NCBI GenBank assembly: GCA_041397825.1
Contig: JAWKVX010000002.1
Coordinates: 620,001-684,000, forward strand
DNA length: 64,000 nucleotides
Direction of reading: 5' to 3'
DNA from: JANNSX01 sp041397825
Lineage (GTDB): Bacteria; Pseudomonadota; Alphaproteobacteria; Rhizobiales; Hyphomicrobiaceae
Numbering within the stretch: position 1 is the first letter of the stretch; each line of letters opens with the position of its first letter. A program made the position numbers and the translations under genes. Positions 53,305 to 61,835 of this stretch are shown here, one piece after another. The notes under the pieces were generated by a model that was given only the letters and a program-made list of their open reading frames with translations, was not told where the DNA came from and searched no databases.

Positions 53305-53467
53305 GCGTCGCTTCCTGCGGAACCCGGCGCACTCTGGCCGAAGCCCGGGAAGGACACAATGTGACGGCGCGGCGCGGCCCGGTCACACCGGGACGGGCGA
53401 GGCCGATTGCGGCTCGGGCGGGACACTCCTATGGTTGTCAGGGATCGGGCAGATATCGTGGGCGGCC

Positions 53468-54535
53468 ATGTCACAGCTGGCGATACTGAGGGACTACAGC
53501 CTGACCGGAGCCGACGGTCGGCGGGCCCTGGAGCGAGGCCTCGCCAACGCCACCTGGTATCGGGCTCCGATCCCCCGCGCCCGCCTCAAGGAGCTGATGC
53601 AACGTTCCGACGGTCCGGCGCTTCGCGATACGCTCATCTGGATCGCCGCCTTCGCCGTTACCGGTGGGCTCGGCGCCTGGCTCTGGCTGCAGGGCTCATG
53701 GTGGGCGATTCCCTGTCTCATCGCCTATGGCGTCCTCTACGGATCGTCGAGCGACTCGCGTTGGCACGAGGCCGGGCACGGCACGGCGTTCCGGACGCCC
53801 TGGCTCAATGACGCCGTCTATCACGTCGCCTGCTTCATGGTGCTCCGGGAGCCGACGGTCTGGCGGTGGAGCCATGCGCGACACCACACTGACACGCTGA
53901 TCGTCGGCCGCGATCCCGAGATCGCGCTCATGCGGCCGATCGTGGTGCTCCGGGCGATCCTGCTGTTCCTCGCCGTGCCGCAGGTGATTGCCACGACGAA
54001 AAGCCTCACTCACCATGCGCTCGGCCGCCTCAGCCCCGACGAGGCGACCCTCATTCCGGAGAGCGAGCGGCCCAAGGTCTACCGGACCGCGCGCATCTGG
54101 CTGGCGATCCACGCCCTGGTGATCGGCTTGGCGATCTGGCTCGGCTCGTGGCTGCCGGTGTTGCTCGTCGGGCCGTTGCCGTCGATGTACGGCGGTTGGT
54201 TGCACGTCATCTTCGGCTTCACCCAGCACGGTGGGCTCGCCGAGGACGTGCTCGACCATCGCCTCAACTCGCGCAGCGTTCTGATGAACCCGGTCTTCCG
54301 CTTCCTCTACTGGAACATGAACTATCACGTCGAGCATCACATGTTCCCGATGGTGCCGTATCACCGCCTGCCGGAGCTGCACGAGGCGCTGAAGCCCTAT
54401 TGCCCGCCGCCGGCACAGAGCCTCGTTGCCGCCTACCGCGAGATCATTCCGGCGCTGTGGCGGCAGGTCCGCGATCCGGGTTACTACATTCGTCGCAGTC
54501 TGCCGGAGGCCGCCCAGACGGCGGCCGCCGAGTAG
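53468..54535 (+). CDS. MocD-like membrane desaturase/hydroxylase
   Basis: A 355-residue di-iron membrane protein. Histidine boxes are RWHEAGHGTAF, WSHARHHTDTL and NYHVEHHMFPMVPYHRLP. Placed before a Rieske ferredoxin, it matches the layout of the rhizobial MocD (hydrocarbon oxygenase) and MocE (ferredoxin) pair from rhizopine catabolism, but other moc genes are absent. The ATG at 53468 gives family length; the frame is open to 53303 upstream without homology. The ferredoxin starts 11 bp after its stop. Confidence 0.85.
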   Translation: MSQLAILRDYSLTGADGRRALERGLANATWYRAPIPRARLKELMQRSDGPALRDTLIWIAAFAVTGGLGAWLWLQGSWWAIPCLIAYGVLYGSSSDSRWHEAGHGTAFRTPWLNDAVYHVACFMVLREPTVWRWSHARHHTDTLIVGRDPEIALMRPIVVLRAILLFLAVPQVIATTKSLTHHALGRLSPDEATLIPESERPKVYRTARIWLAIHALVIGLAIWLGSWLPVLLVGPLPSMYGGWLHVIFGFTQHGGLAEDVLDHRLNSRSVLMNPVFRFLYWNMNYHVEHHMFPMVPYHRLPELHEALKPYCPPPAQSLVAAYREIIPALWRQVRDPGYYIRRSLPEAAQTAAAE

Positions 54536-54546
54536 CGGGGGCGCGC

Positions 54547-54858
54547 ATGGTCTGGGTTGTCGCCTGCCGCGCCGACGACGTCCTTCCCGACGACGTCCGC
54601 CGTTTCGATCACGCCGGCCGAACCTTCGCCATCTACCGCCTCGCGGACGACACCTTTCATGCCAGCGACGGCCACTGCACGCATGAGGACGCCCATCTCG
54701 CGGAGGGCTTCGTGTTCGACGGCATCATCGAATGTCCGAAGCACAACGGCCGTTTCGACATCCGTTCCGGCCGGGCCAAAGGTGCGCCGGTCTGTGTCGA
54801 TCTCGGCGTCTACCCGGTCAAGGTCGAGGACGGCAATGTCATGCTCGACATCGGTTGA
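54547..54858 (+). CDS. Rieske [2Fe-2S] ferredoxin (MocE-like)
   Basis: A 103-residue soluble ferredoxin. The Rieske ligands are C44 and H46 in GHCTHEDAHL, and C63 and H66 in IECPKHNGRFD, the standard CxH...CxxH with a 16-residue gap. It would hand electrons to the neighbouring Rieske oxygenase or to a desaturase. Eleven bases separate it from both neighbours, so it is in an operon. No ferredoxin reductase is nearby. Confidence 0.92.
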   Translation: MVWVVACRADDVLPDDVRRFDHAGRTFAIYRLADDTFHASDGHCTHEDAHLAEGFVFDGIIECPKHNGRFDIRSGRAKGAPVCVDLGVYPVKVEDGNVMLDIG

Positions 54859-54869
54859 GGAGTGAGCGC

Positions 54870-56015
54870 ATGAACCGACACGTTCTGCCCGCGCGCCCGG
54901 CATCGCTCGATGCCGGCCGCTTCGATCCCGAGAGCCCCGAGCGCTCCTGGACGCTGCCGGCGGAGTGGTACTACGACCCGGACATCTACCGGCGCGAGCA
55001 CGCGGCGATCTTCCATCGCTCCTGGTGGTACCAGGGGCATGTGTCGGATGTGCCGAGCCCCGGCGACTACCTGACCGGCAGCGTCGCCGAGCAGGAGCTC
55101 TTCATCATTCGCGGTCAGGACGGCGAGCTCAGGGCCTTCTACAATGTCTGCAGTCACCGCGCGCACCCACTGCTCGAGGGGTCGGGCAATGCGAAGCTCA
55201 TCGTCTGCCCCTATCACCAGTGGTGCTATCAGTCGGATGGCTGCTTCCGCGGCGCGCGCGGCCGCGACACGCTGCAGGACTGGATCCCCGAAAACGCCGA
55301 TCTGAAGCCGATCCGGCTCGAGAGCTACGCGGGCTTCCTCTTCGTCAATCTCGATCCGGATGCGAGGCCGATGACCGAGGTCGCCGGCAAGCTGCTCACT
55401 GATATCTATTCGGCGATCCCACGCCAAGACGATCTCGTCCGTGTCGTCCGCCGCGAGCGCGACGTTGCCGCCAACTGGAAGACGGTGATCGACAACAATC
55501 ACGAATGCTACCACTGCGCGGTCAATCACAAATCACTGATGGAGCTCGTCGACTACGACAACAAGGCACTCTGGTCGGACGACGGCATCACCTTCACGCA
55601 TACCGTCGAACGCAAGGCTCTCGACAACTCGGCCTACAGGCTCGACGAGCGGACAATGGAGCAGCAGGCGCTGTTCGGCTTCATCTTCCCGACGCTGGTG
55701 CCGCTTTGGTTCCCGGGGCCGGCCAATGCGGTGATGTTCCAGATCCTGCCGACGGGCCCGGAGACGACGCGCATACGCCACGACTTCTATTTCCCGACAC
55801 GCGAGCTCACAGCGGAGCGTCAGCACCTCATCGACTGGATCTCCGATACGCTCTTCCCCGAGGACCAACGGCTCTTCGAACGGGTGCAGAAGGGGTTGCA
55901 CTCGAACGGCTACCGGCAAGGCAAATTCGTGGTCGATCGCGCGCATCCCGAATTCTCGGAGCACCACGTGCACTTCTTCCAGCGTCTTGTCTACGAGGCT
56001 CTCAACAGGCCCTGA
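54870..56015 (+). CDS. Rieske oxygenase alpha subunit
   Basis: A 381-residue ring-hydroxylating-type oxygenase. The Rieske centre is C94/H96 (NVCSHRAHP) and C113/H116 (IVCPYHQWCY). The mononuclear iron site shows H215 and H220 in DNNHECYHCAVNHKSL, with E212 and D208 nearby and FPEDQRLFERVQKGL later, carrying the acidic ligand. The NHECYHC form is closest to quaternary-amine oxygenases (GbcA/CntA type) rather than aromatic dioxygenases. GAGGAG precedes the ATG. No beta subunit or reductase is in the cluster. Substrate unknown; a trimethylammonium or lipid-linked compound is a reasonable guess. Confidence 0.88.
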   Translation: MNRHVLPARPASLDAGRFDPESPERSWTLPAEWYYDPDIYRREHAAIFHRSWWYQGHVSDVPSPGDYLTGSVAEQELFIIRGQDGELRAFYNVCSHRAHPLLEGSGNAKLIVCPYHQWCYQSDGCFRGARGRDTLQDWIPENADLKPIRLESYAGFLFVNLDPDARPMTEVAGKLLTDIYSAIPRQDDLVRVVRRERDVAANWKTVIDNNHECYHCAVNHKSLMELVDYDNKALWSDDGITFTHTVERKALDNSAYRLDERTMEQQALFGFIFPTLVPLWFPGPANAVMFQILPTGPETTRIRHDFYFPTRELTAERQHLIDWISDTLFPEDQRLFERVQKGLHSNGYRQGKFVVDRAHPEFSEHHVHFFQRLVYEALNRP

Positions 56016-56028
56016 GCCAGAAGCCGGC

Positions 56029-56649
56029 TCAATCCGTCACGAGTTCCGCCTCGACGACGAAGCGAAGCGGGCCGGAGGTGACGGCCCCCAGCGGCCAGCA
56101 GGTCGTCAGGGCAAGCCGGTGGACGCCTGCCCCCGGGTCGATGCCGAACGCGTCGTAGCGGACGACACGGCTGCCGCTGACGCGGAACCGTCGTGTCTCG
56201 CCATCGGCCCGATCGACGATGATCTCGTCGCCGATCTCGACGCGGCCCAGAAAGTCGAAATGCGTATCGCGATGGGCGGCGATGACGGAGGTGCCGGCGT
56301 CGCCCGGCTCCGGCGTACCGGCGAGATGTCCGGGGCCGAAGGCGAGCGCCTGACCGCTGCCACTGGCGAGCACGATGGCACTCTCGCCGAGACGCGGCAC
56401 GCTGAGGCGCGCAATGGGCCAAGTGTCCGCCCACGACCACGGCTTGACGGGCGCACCCTCGGCCAGGCTCCGGGAGAAGGCTCGCTCCAGCAGCACCTGG
56501 GCGAGAGCCGCCTTGGCGTGAATGAGGATACCTTGGCCCGCTAGGAGAAAGCCCGCCGCAGCCACGAGGGCTGCGGCGGTGAGGTGGAGCGGCCGTCGCC
56601 TGCCGCTCCCGAGGGTCGCCGGGGGAGGGGGTACGACCCTATTCGGCAT
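56029..56649 (-). CDS. class GN sortase (Gram-negative sortase)
   Basis: A 206-residue sortase with an N-terminal membrane helix (about 22-45). Catalytic residues are H126 (SVIAAHRDTHFDFLG), C184 (LALTTCWPLG) and R196 (GPLRFVVE), in normal spacing. The TTCWP and AAHRDTHF forms match the proteobacterial class GN group. It would cleave the LPKTA signal of the adjacent target and attach it to an unknown acceptor. Its ATG overlaps the target gene stop by 11 bp, so the two are coupled. Confidence 0.92.
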   Translation of the reverse strand: MPNRVVPPPPATLGSGRRRPLHLTAAALVAAAGFLLAGQGILIHAKAALAQVLLERAFSRSLAEGAPVKPWSWADTWPIARLSVPRLGESAIVLASGSGQALAFGPGHLAGTPEPGDAGTSVIAAHRDTHFDFLGRVEIGDEIIVDRADGETRRFRVSGSRVVRYDAFGIDPGAGVHRLALTTCWPLGAVTSGPLRFVVEAELVTD

Positions 56650-58894
56650 GACGGCTCCGGCGGGCGAGCAGCGCCAGCAGGCTGGCGACCAGCAGCAGGA
56701 GGAGACCGAGCATCAGCCGGAGCTCCGCATCGGTGGCCGTCTTCGGCAGGAAGACCATCTTCTGGGCGTCGACCAGCTTGAGCGAGCGCGGTTGCGGCTT
56801 GGTGACGATGGCATCGATCAGCTGCGGATCGCCCACCACCGGATTGGCGGCGCCGTTGTCTGCGCGCTGGCCCATGCCCTCGCCAGCGGGCCCGAAGACC
56901 TTGTCGAAGTCCCAGCCGGCCGGCAGGTTGAGCGGGATATCGGCCCGCGTCAGCCTCTCGCCCGCCGGGCGGCTCGGGGTGCGGTCGACGGCGACGAGGC
57001 TGGTCAGGCGCGTCACCAGGTGATGGCCGAGCGCCAACTTCAGGATGGCGGCGTCCGCGGCCTCCCGCGTCTCTCCCCCGAGCGTGGCCGAGACCTCGTG
57101 ATCGGCGATGCGCCGCCGGGCCCAGACCGCCGAGATGCCGAGGCCCGGCTTGGCAGCGGCGAGCGGAAGCTTGACCGCCCAGGGCTGGTTGCCGATCGTG
57201 CCGCCGATCTCGAGGTTGCCGGCGAGCTTGTCGAGCTGGGCGGCGAGCACCAGCGGCTCACCCCGGTAGATGTCGGGGAGGAGTTTTGGCGCGAGGTCTG
57301 CCGTGGCGCCCTGGAAGCGGGCGCTCAGACCCGTCACGGCCGGGCTCTCGAGCTTCTCGAACAACGCCTTCATGCGCTCCTGCACCTGGGCCTCGGAGGC
57401 GATGTGCGTGAAGGTGCCCCGGCCGAGCTCGGCGGCGCGCGTCATCAGATAGGTGTTCGGCGCCGAGCCGATGCCGACCGTGAAGATGCGCGAGCGGCCT
57501 CGCGAGGCCGAGATGACATCGAACAGCTGCTGTTCGTTGCCAATGGCGCCGTCGGTCAGGAAGACGACCTGGCGGAGGAAGCTGCCGTCCGCCGGCCTCG
57601 GATCGGCGAGCGCGCGCTGCATCGGCGGGATCATCTCGGTGCCGCCGGCAGCATCCAGCCGGTCGACGAAGATGCGCGCCGTCCCGAGGTTGTCGGCGCT
57701 GGCCGGCACCGTGTCGGGAAAGAGGGTGTCCATCGTGTCGTCGAAGCGGATGACATTGAAGCGGTCCTCGGGCTTGAGGCGGCCGAGCGCATAGAGCAGG
57801 CTCGCCTTGGCATCGACGATCGAGGTGCCGCCCATCGATCCGGAGTTGTCGATGACGAACACGACCTCGCGGGGGAGCGGCTTCTCAGAGCTCGCGACCG
57901 TCGGCGGCGTGACGACGGCGAGCAGGTAGTCCGTGCCGTCAATCGTCTCCTGGAACAGTCCAACCGACGGATCGACGCTCGGCGCCGGTTTCCAGGTCAG
58001 CTCGAAGTCGCGGTCGGCCGGTACTGCACCCTCGGCCAAGGTGACGAGGCGACTCGAGTCGCCTGCGCCCTCGATCTTCACGGGGTGATGGTGGCTTACG
58101 ACTTCGGCCAGCGCGAAGCCGGCGTTTAGATGGACGGTGATGGTCGTCGGATTGATCGGGTCGTTCGTTCTGGGATCGAGCACGGGGCTCTCGAGCCGGT
58201 TGCGATCCGGCACCGGATCGACGAGCTGGCCCCAGCCACCCTGGCCGTTGCCGCCGAAGTCGACGGTCTGGACGATCGGCTTCGGACTGTAGCGGGGACC
58301 GACGACGAGCGGCAGCCTGAATGAGAATTCGCCGCCCGCGAGCCGCACCGTCTCCTGATATTCGATCTGCACGACGATGGATTCGTGCGGACCGATGTTG
58401 GCGACGGAGTTGGTGAAGATGTTGGGTCGCTCCTGCTCGACGAGGCTGGCTTTCTGGCCGCTGGCCTTGGCCTCCTCGTAGATGCGCTTGGCTTCCTGGC
58501 GCTCCTTGATGTCGCCGATGATCACCCGATTGCCGATCACCATCCGCAGCGTGTCGACGGCCGACTCGGCCGGCAGCGGGAAGACGTAGACCGCCTCCAC
58601 CCATCCATCGGTCGGATTGTAGAAGCGTTGTGTGACGCGGGTGCGGGCCGTCGGACCCGAGACGGTCACGTCATAGTCGGAGCCAAGCCGGGGGGCCTCC
58701 ACGAACCGCCCCGGAACCTCGCTCTCGAAGAGCAGCGTACCGATCTGGGCATCCTCAGGCTTGACGGTCTGCGGGGCCTCGCCGGCCATGGCACCGATCG
58801 CGCCGAGTAGCAGGCCGAGATGGGCGATGGTGAGCCCAAGGATCACGGCGAGCGTCCTCCTCAGGCTGTCGGGGGCGGTTTGGGCTTTCGGCAT
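56639..58894 (-). CDS. sortase target protein with VIT and vWA domains
   Basis: A 751-residue exported protein of the marine proteobacterial sortase target family. An N-terminal signal/anchor (about 15-37) is followed by a VIT domain (about 55-190, RTRVTQRFYNPTDGWVEAVY), then a von Willebrand factor A domain with MIDAS D349-x-S351-x-S353 in VFVIDNSGSMGG and FLTDGAIG downstream. The C-terminus has the sorting signal LPKTA (716-720), a membrane helix and a basic end RRSRHAE. It is probably displayed on the cell surface or in the periplasm and binds a partner through the metal-dependent vWA site. Confidence 0.92.
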   Translation of the reverse strand: MPKAQTAPDSLRRTLAVILGLTIAHLGLLLGAIGAMAGEAPQTVKPEDAQIGTLLFESEVPGRFVEAPRLGSDYDVTVSGPTARTRVTQRFYNPTDGWVEAVYVFPLPAESAVDTLRMVIGNRVIIGDIKERQEAKRIYEEAKASGQKASLVEQERPNIFTNSVANIGPHESIVVQIEYQETVRLAGGEFSFRLPLVVGPRYSPKPIVQTVDFGGNGQGGWGQLVDPVPDRNRLESPVLDPRTNDPINPTTITVHLNAGFALAEVVSHHHPVKIEGAGDSSRLVTLAEGAVPADRDFELTWKPAPSVDPSVGLFQETIDGTDYLLAVVTPPTVASSEKPLPREVVFVIDNSGSMGGTSIVDAKASLLYALGRLKPEDRFNVIRFDDTMDTLFPDTVPASADNLGTARIFVDRLDAAGGTEMIPPMQRALADPRPADGSFLRQVVFLTDGAIGNEQQLFDVISASRGRSRIFTVGIGSAPNTYLMTRAAELGRGTFTHIASEAQVQERMKALFEKLESPAVTGLSARFQGATADLAPKLLPDIYRGEPLVLAAQLDKLAGNLEIGGTIGNQPWAVKLPLAAAKPGLGISAVWARRRIADHEVSATLGGETREAADAAILKLALGHHLVTRLTSLVAVDRTPSRPAGERLTRADIPLNLPAGWDFDKVFGPAGEGMGQRADNGAANPVVGDPQLIDAIVTKPQPRSLKLVDAQKMVFLPKTATDAELRLMLGLLLLLVASLLALLARRSRHAE

Positions 58895-59020
58895 GGGGCT
58901 CCTCCAGGGGCCGGCATTGTGGGCAGCCGGTCGCCTGAAAGTCGGGCCAAACCCCTGATTGCACGAGCGTCGAGTTCCGTTTCGTCCAGCATCTGGCCGT
59001 CACGAACCGCCAGCTTCGCC

Positions 59021-59049
59021 TTGCTGAAGCCACTGTGAAACGGCTATGT
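59021..59049 (+). promoter_or_regulatory. candidate promoter of the XRE regulator
   Basis: TTGCTG at 59021-59026 and CTATGT at 59044-59049 are separated by 17 bp, a plausible but weak sigma-70 pair upstream of the ATG at 59088. Confidence 0.25.
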
Positions 59050-59087
59050 ACGGTTTTGTCCGGGGGCGAGAAGAAGGGCTTCAGCGC

Positions 59088-59861
59088 ATGGCTGAGGGAG
59101 AAAAGGCCGAGGTTTCCCACGAGGCGAGTCGGGCCATCGCCACTGCCGTCCGGGAGGAAATCGCCCGACGGCGCATCACCCGGCAACGGTTGGCGGACGA
59201 GGCGCGCATCAGCCTCTCGACTCTCGAGAAGGCGTTGTCGGGCCGCCGGCCCTTCACGCTGGCCACGATCGTGCGCATCGAGGAGGCGTTGAAGGTCAGA
59301 TTGAGGCCGGGCAACGGCTCGGCCGCCGGGCCGGCGAATTCCCATGCATCGGCCGGGCTCGCTCCCGACGATCTCGGCAACTATTCACGGCCGGCAGTGC
59401 AATGGCTCGAGGGCGATTATCTGACACTGCGCCCCTCGTTCGGCGACCCCGCGTCCATCTACGCCTACCGCACGGAGATCCGCTGGAGCACCGAATCGTC
59501 GAGCCTGATGTTTCGCGAGTCAGACCGGATCGACGCCGATTTCACGCAACACGGGCACGTCTCGGTGCCGCATCAGTCCGGCTACATCTATCTCGTGACC
59601 AACCGGCACGGTCAGTACCGGCTCATCATCGTCTCGCGTCCGACCATCTCGGGCGAGATGTACGGCATCCTGACGACCCTGCAGGCCGGCCGGGGCTCGC
59701 AGCTCCTGCCGGTCGCAACGCCGATCGCGCTGGTGCCGCTCGAGAAGGCGCGGACGCCGCGGTTCGGGCGTATCGCCCCCACTGATCGCGACCATGGCCG
59801 TTACCGCACCTACATCCGTCGAACGGTCGAAGAGCAATTCGCCAAGTTTCTGACGAGTTGA
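59088..59861 (+). CDS. XRE-family transcriptional regulator with unknown C-terminal domain
   Basis: A 257-residue protein. An XRE helix-turn-helix lies in the first 75 residues (RITRQRLADEARISLSTLEK). The C-terminal about 150 residues begin VQWLEGDYLTLRPSFGDPAS and look like a sensor or ligand-binding module with a beta-rich pattern; I do not recognise it. Divergent from the sortase target gene across 193 bp, it may regulate that locus. The ATG at 59088 was chosen over an in-frame one at 59046. Confidence 0.75.
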   Translation: MAEGEKAEVSHEASRAIATAVREEIARRRITRQRLADEARISLSTLEKALSGRRPFTLATIVRIEEALKVRLRPGNGSAAGPANSHASAGLAPDDLGNYSRPAVQWLEGDYLTLRPSFGDPASIYAYRTEIRWSTESSSLMFRESDRIDADFTQHGHVSVPHQSGYIYLVTNRHGQYRLIIVSRPTISGEMYGILTTLQAGRGSQLLPVATPIALVPLEKARTPRFGRIAPTDRDHGRYRTYIRRTVEEQFAKFLTS

Positions 59862-59916
59862 TTTGCGGGCCGATCGGGTTTCAGCCCATAAGGTCCCCTC
59901 CGCTCGAGGGCTGTCC

Positions 59917-60528
59917 ATGGATCTTCCTGCATTCGATGCCGTACCCGTCACCTGGCTGCTGCTTCTCGTCACGGTGGCGGTCAGCGTCTACTCGTTCTCG
60001 CGGCCGATCCTATTCGACCGTTTGGCCTTCGACGTCGGTGCCATCCTGAGGCACAAGGAGGATGACCGCCTGATCACGTCGGGTTTCGTCCACGGCGATG
60101 TCATGCATCTCTTGGTCAACATGCTGACGCTGATGTCCTTCGGGCCCGCGCTCGAAGGCATTCTCGGCGGGCCGAAGTTCCTGGCGCTCTATCTGGGCTC
60201 CATGATCATCGCCTCGCTGGTCATGCTCTATGCCAAGAAGCACAACATGACCTATCGGGCGGTTGGCGCATCTGGTGCGACGTGTGGGATCGTCTTCGCC
60301 TTCTGCCTGTTCGCGCCGTTCGCGGGGCTCTACATTTTCTTTCTGCCGGTCGCGGTGCCGGCGCTGCTCTACGCCGTCCTGTTCGTCGCCTATTCGAGCT
60401 ATGCGGCCGGGGGCGGCGACGGCATCGCCCACGAGGCACATCTTGGCGGCTCGGTCGGCGGCGTCGTGCTTACGATCCTGCTCGAGCCACGCGCCCTGGC
60501 GAGCTTCCTAGGCCAGATCGGGGGGTAG
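59917..60528 (+). CDS. rhomboid family intramembrane serine protease
   Basis: A 203-residue protein with six membrane helices and no cytoplasmic domain. The catalytic serine is S119 in AVGASGATCGIVFA and the catalytic His is H175 in AHEAHLGGSVGG. The HxxxN-like motif is FVHGDVMHLLVNM in helix 2. It would cleave membrane-anchored substrates. The ATG at 59917 (MDLPAF) was chosen over one at 59863 to fit the family N-terminus. Confidence 0.9.
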   Translation: MDLPAFDAVPVTWLLLLVTVAVSVYSFSRPILFDRLAFDVGAILRHKEDDRLITSGFVHGDVMHLLVNMLTLMSFGPALEGILGGPKFLALYLGSMIIASLVMLYAKKHNMTYRAVGASGATCGIVFAFCLFAPFAGLYIFFLPVAVPALLYAVLFVAYSSYAAGGGDGIAHEAHLGGSVGGVVLTILLEPRALASFLGQIGG

Positions 60529-60732
60529 GATCGGAACCATCGGCATCGCGCCGATCAGCGAGCCGCGGGCCCCGAGAAAGTGCCGGTCGACATCGCCTGT
60601 CGAGCGGGGGCAGCGTGCACTCTCACTCAATTCTTGTTCTGCTGCGGTTGAGCCATTGATGAGAATCAATGCCTTGCTCCGGTTTGTTGCATAGATGGTC
60701 GTTAGTTGTTTGATGGTTGGAGGTCATTGGAC

Positions 60733-61083
60733 ATGGGACTGCGAATCCTCTTGGCTTTGGCCGCAGTGATCCTCGTCGAGGGATCGATTCTTCCCTCATC
60801 GGATGCGGCTCCATTGGCCACATCGGGCGGCGCGGCGCAGACGGTGCTTGCCAATCAAGGTGACGTCGTGAAGGTGCATGGCTGGCATTGCGGGACGCGC
60901 TACTCACGGCATCGCGGGTGGCATCGGCATTGGCAGGCGTGCCGTGGGTGGCGATATCGCCATTCCTACCGGCGCGGATGCTGGCAAGACCGTCGGGGTC
61001 GCTGGCATTGCATGGACCGTCGGCGTCATCGTCATCCTCGCGGATGCTGGTTCGGGCCAGGCGGCATCCAATGCCAGTTCTAG
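60733..61083 (+). CDS. small Cys/His/Arg/Trp-rich exported protein
   Basis: A 116-residue protein with a signal peptide (MGLRILLALAAVILVEGSIL). The mature C-terminal 70 residues are rich in His, Arg, Trp and Gly and carry six cysteines in repeated CRGWR, GCWQD and GCWFG contexts, with WHRHW and RHRH runs. It may bind metal or be disulfide-bonded, but I recognise no family. GGAGG lies 9 bases before the ATG. Other open frames on both strands here are shadows. Confidence 0.65.
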   Translation: MGLRILLALAAVILVEGSILPSSDAAPLATSGGAAQTVLANQGDVVKVHGWHCGTRYSRHRGWHRHWQACRGWRYRHSYRRGCWQDRRGRWHCMDRRRHRHPRGCWFGPGGIQCQF

Positions 61084-61176
61084 GCACCATCCCGGCGTCA
61101 GTGCGAGCGTGAGAGTGGTCGTGACCGGGAGCCCGGAGTGAGGGCGCCCGGCCTCTGACGCGGAGAGGAGCGGGAT

Positions 61177-61728
61177 GTGAGCATGGTGAGGTCGAGGCCC
61201 GTCAGGGTGAGGCCGGTGCCGCGCAGCTTCCCAATCGTCGCACTTCTGCTGGCGGGGCTCAGCGTGCTGTCGTCGCTTCTGGCGGGTGCCGGCGATGCTC
61301 TTGCCGACCTCAGAGTGGTCCGCGTTTCCGGCGGTGATACTCTGAATTTGCGCGCACTGCCATCGGCGAAAAGCTCCGTCGTTGGGCATCTCAGTTTCGA
61401 TGCGCGCGGCATTGTCGATCTCGGCAAGTCGGCCGGATCCTGGCGCTATGTCAGGTATGGCAATCTGCGCGGCTGGGTGCACGGCTACTACGTGCAAGGC
61501 GATGATCCGGGAGAGCGCACGCACTACAGTGTCGTCAACGGGGATGCTACAGGCTTTGCGGTCATTCGTTCCTGGCCATCGTCGCTGTCACGCCGGATCG
61601 GTGCGATACCCGTGACCGAGACAGGCGTCGGCGCCGCCGGGCCCTGCCTTGGGCGCTGGTGCAAAGTCGACTACGCGGGCGTCAAAGGCTGGGTGCAGCG
61701 ACGCCACCTTGCGGTGTGGATCCCCTGA
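61177..61728 (+). CDS. exported SH3b-domain protein
   Basis: A 183-residue protein with an N-terminal signal (RSFPIVALLLAGLSVLSSLLAGAGDALA). Two SH3-like modules follow: LNLRALPSAKSSVVGHLSFD to GWVHGYYVQ, and VIRSWPSSLSRRIGAIPV to GWVQRRHLAVW. Bacterial SH3b domains often bind cell-wall components. A GAGGAG precedes the GTG at 61177; an ATG at 61183 is also possible. Confidence 0.82.
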   Translation: MSMVRSRPVRVRPVPRSFPIVALLLAGLSVLSSLLAGAGDALADLRVVRVSGGDTLNLRALPSAKSSVVGHLSFDARGIVDLGKSAGSWRYVRYGNLRGWVHGYYVQGDDPGERTHYSVVNGDATGFAVIRSWPSSLSRRIGAIPVTETGVGAAGPCLGRWCKVDYAGVKGWVQRRHLAVWIP

Positions 61729-61835
61729 CCGTGCGGCAACGATCGTCAGGTCCTAGGGCTGCGTGAACCCCATCGCAAGAGATGCTTCGCCGGGAGGCTG
61801 CTGTACGCTCTGCGCACCGGCAGCGACCAACCCTG

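Noticed and set aside
56522..58129. A 535-codon plus-strand frame opposite the sortase target
   Set aside because: The real gene carries VIT, vWA and sorting signal; this frame has no domain.
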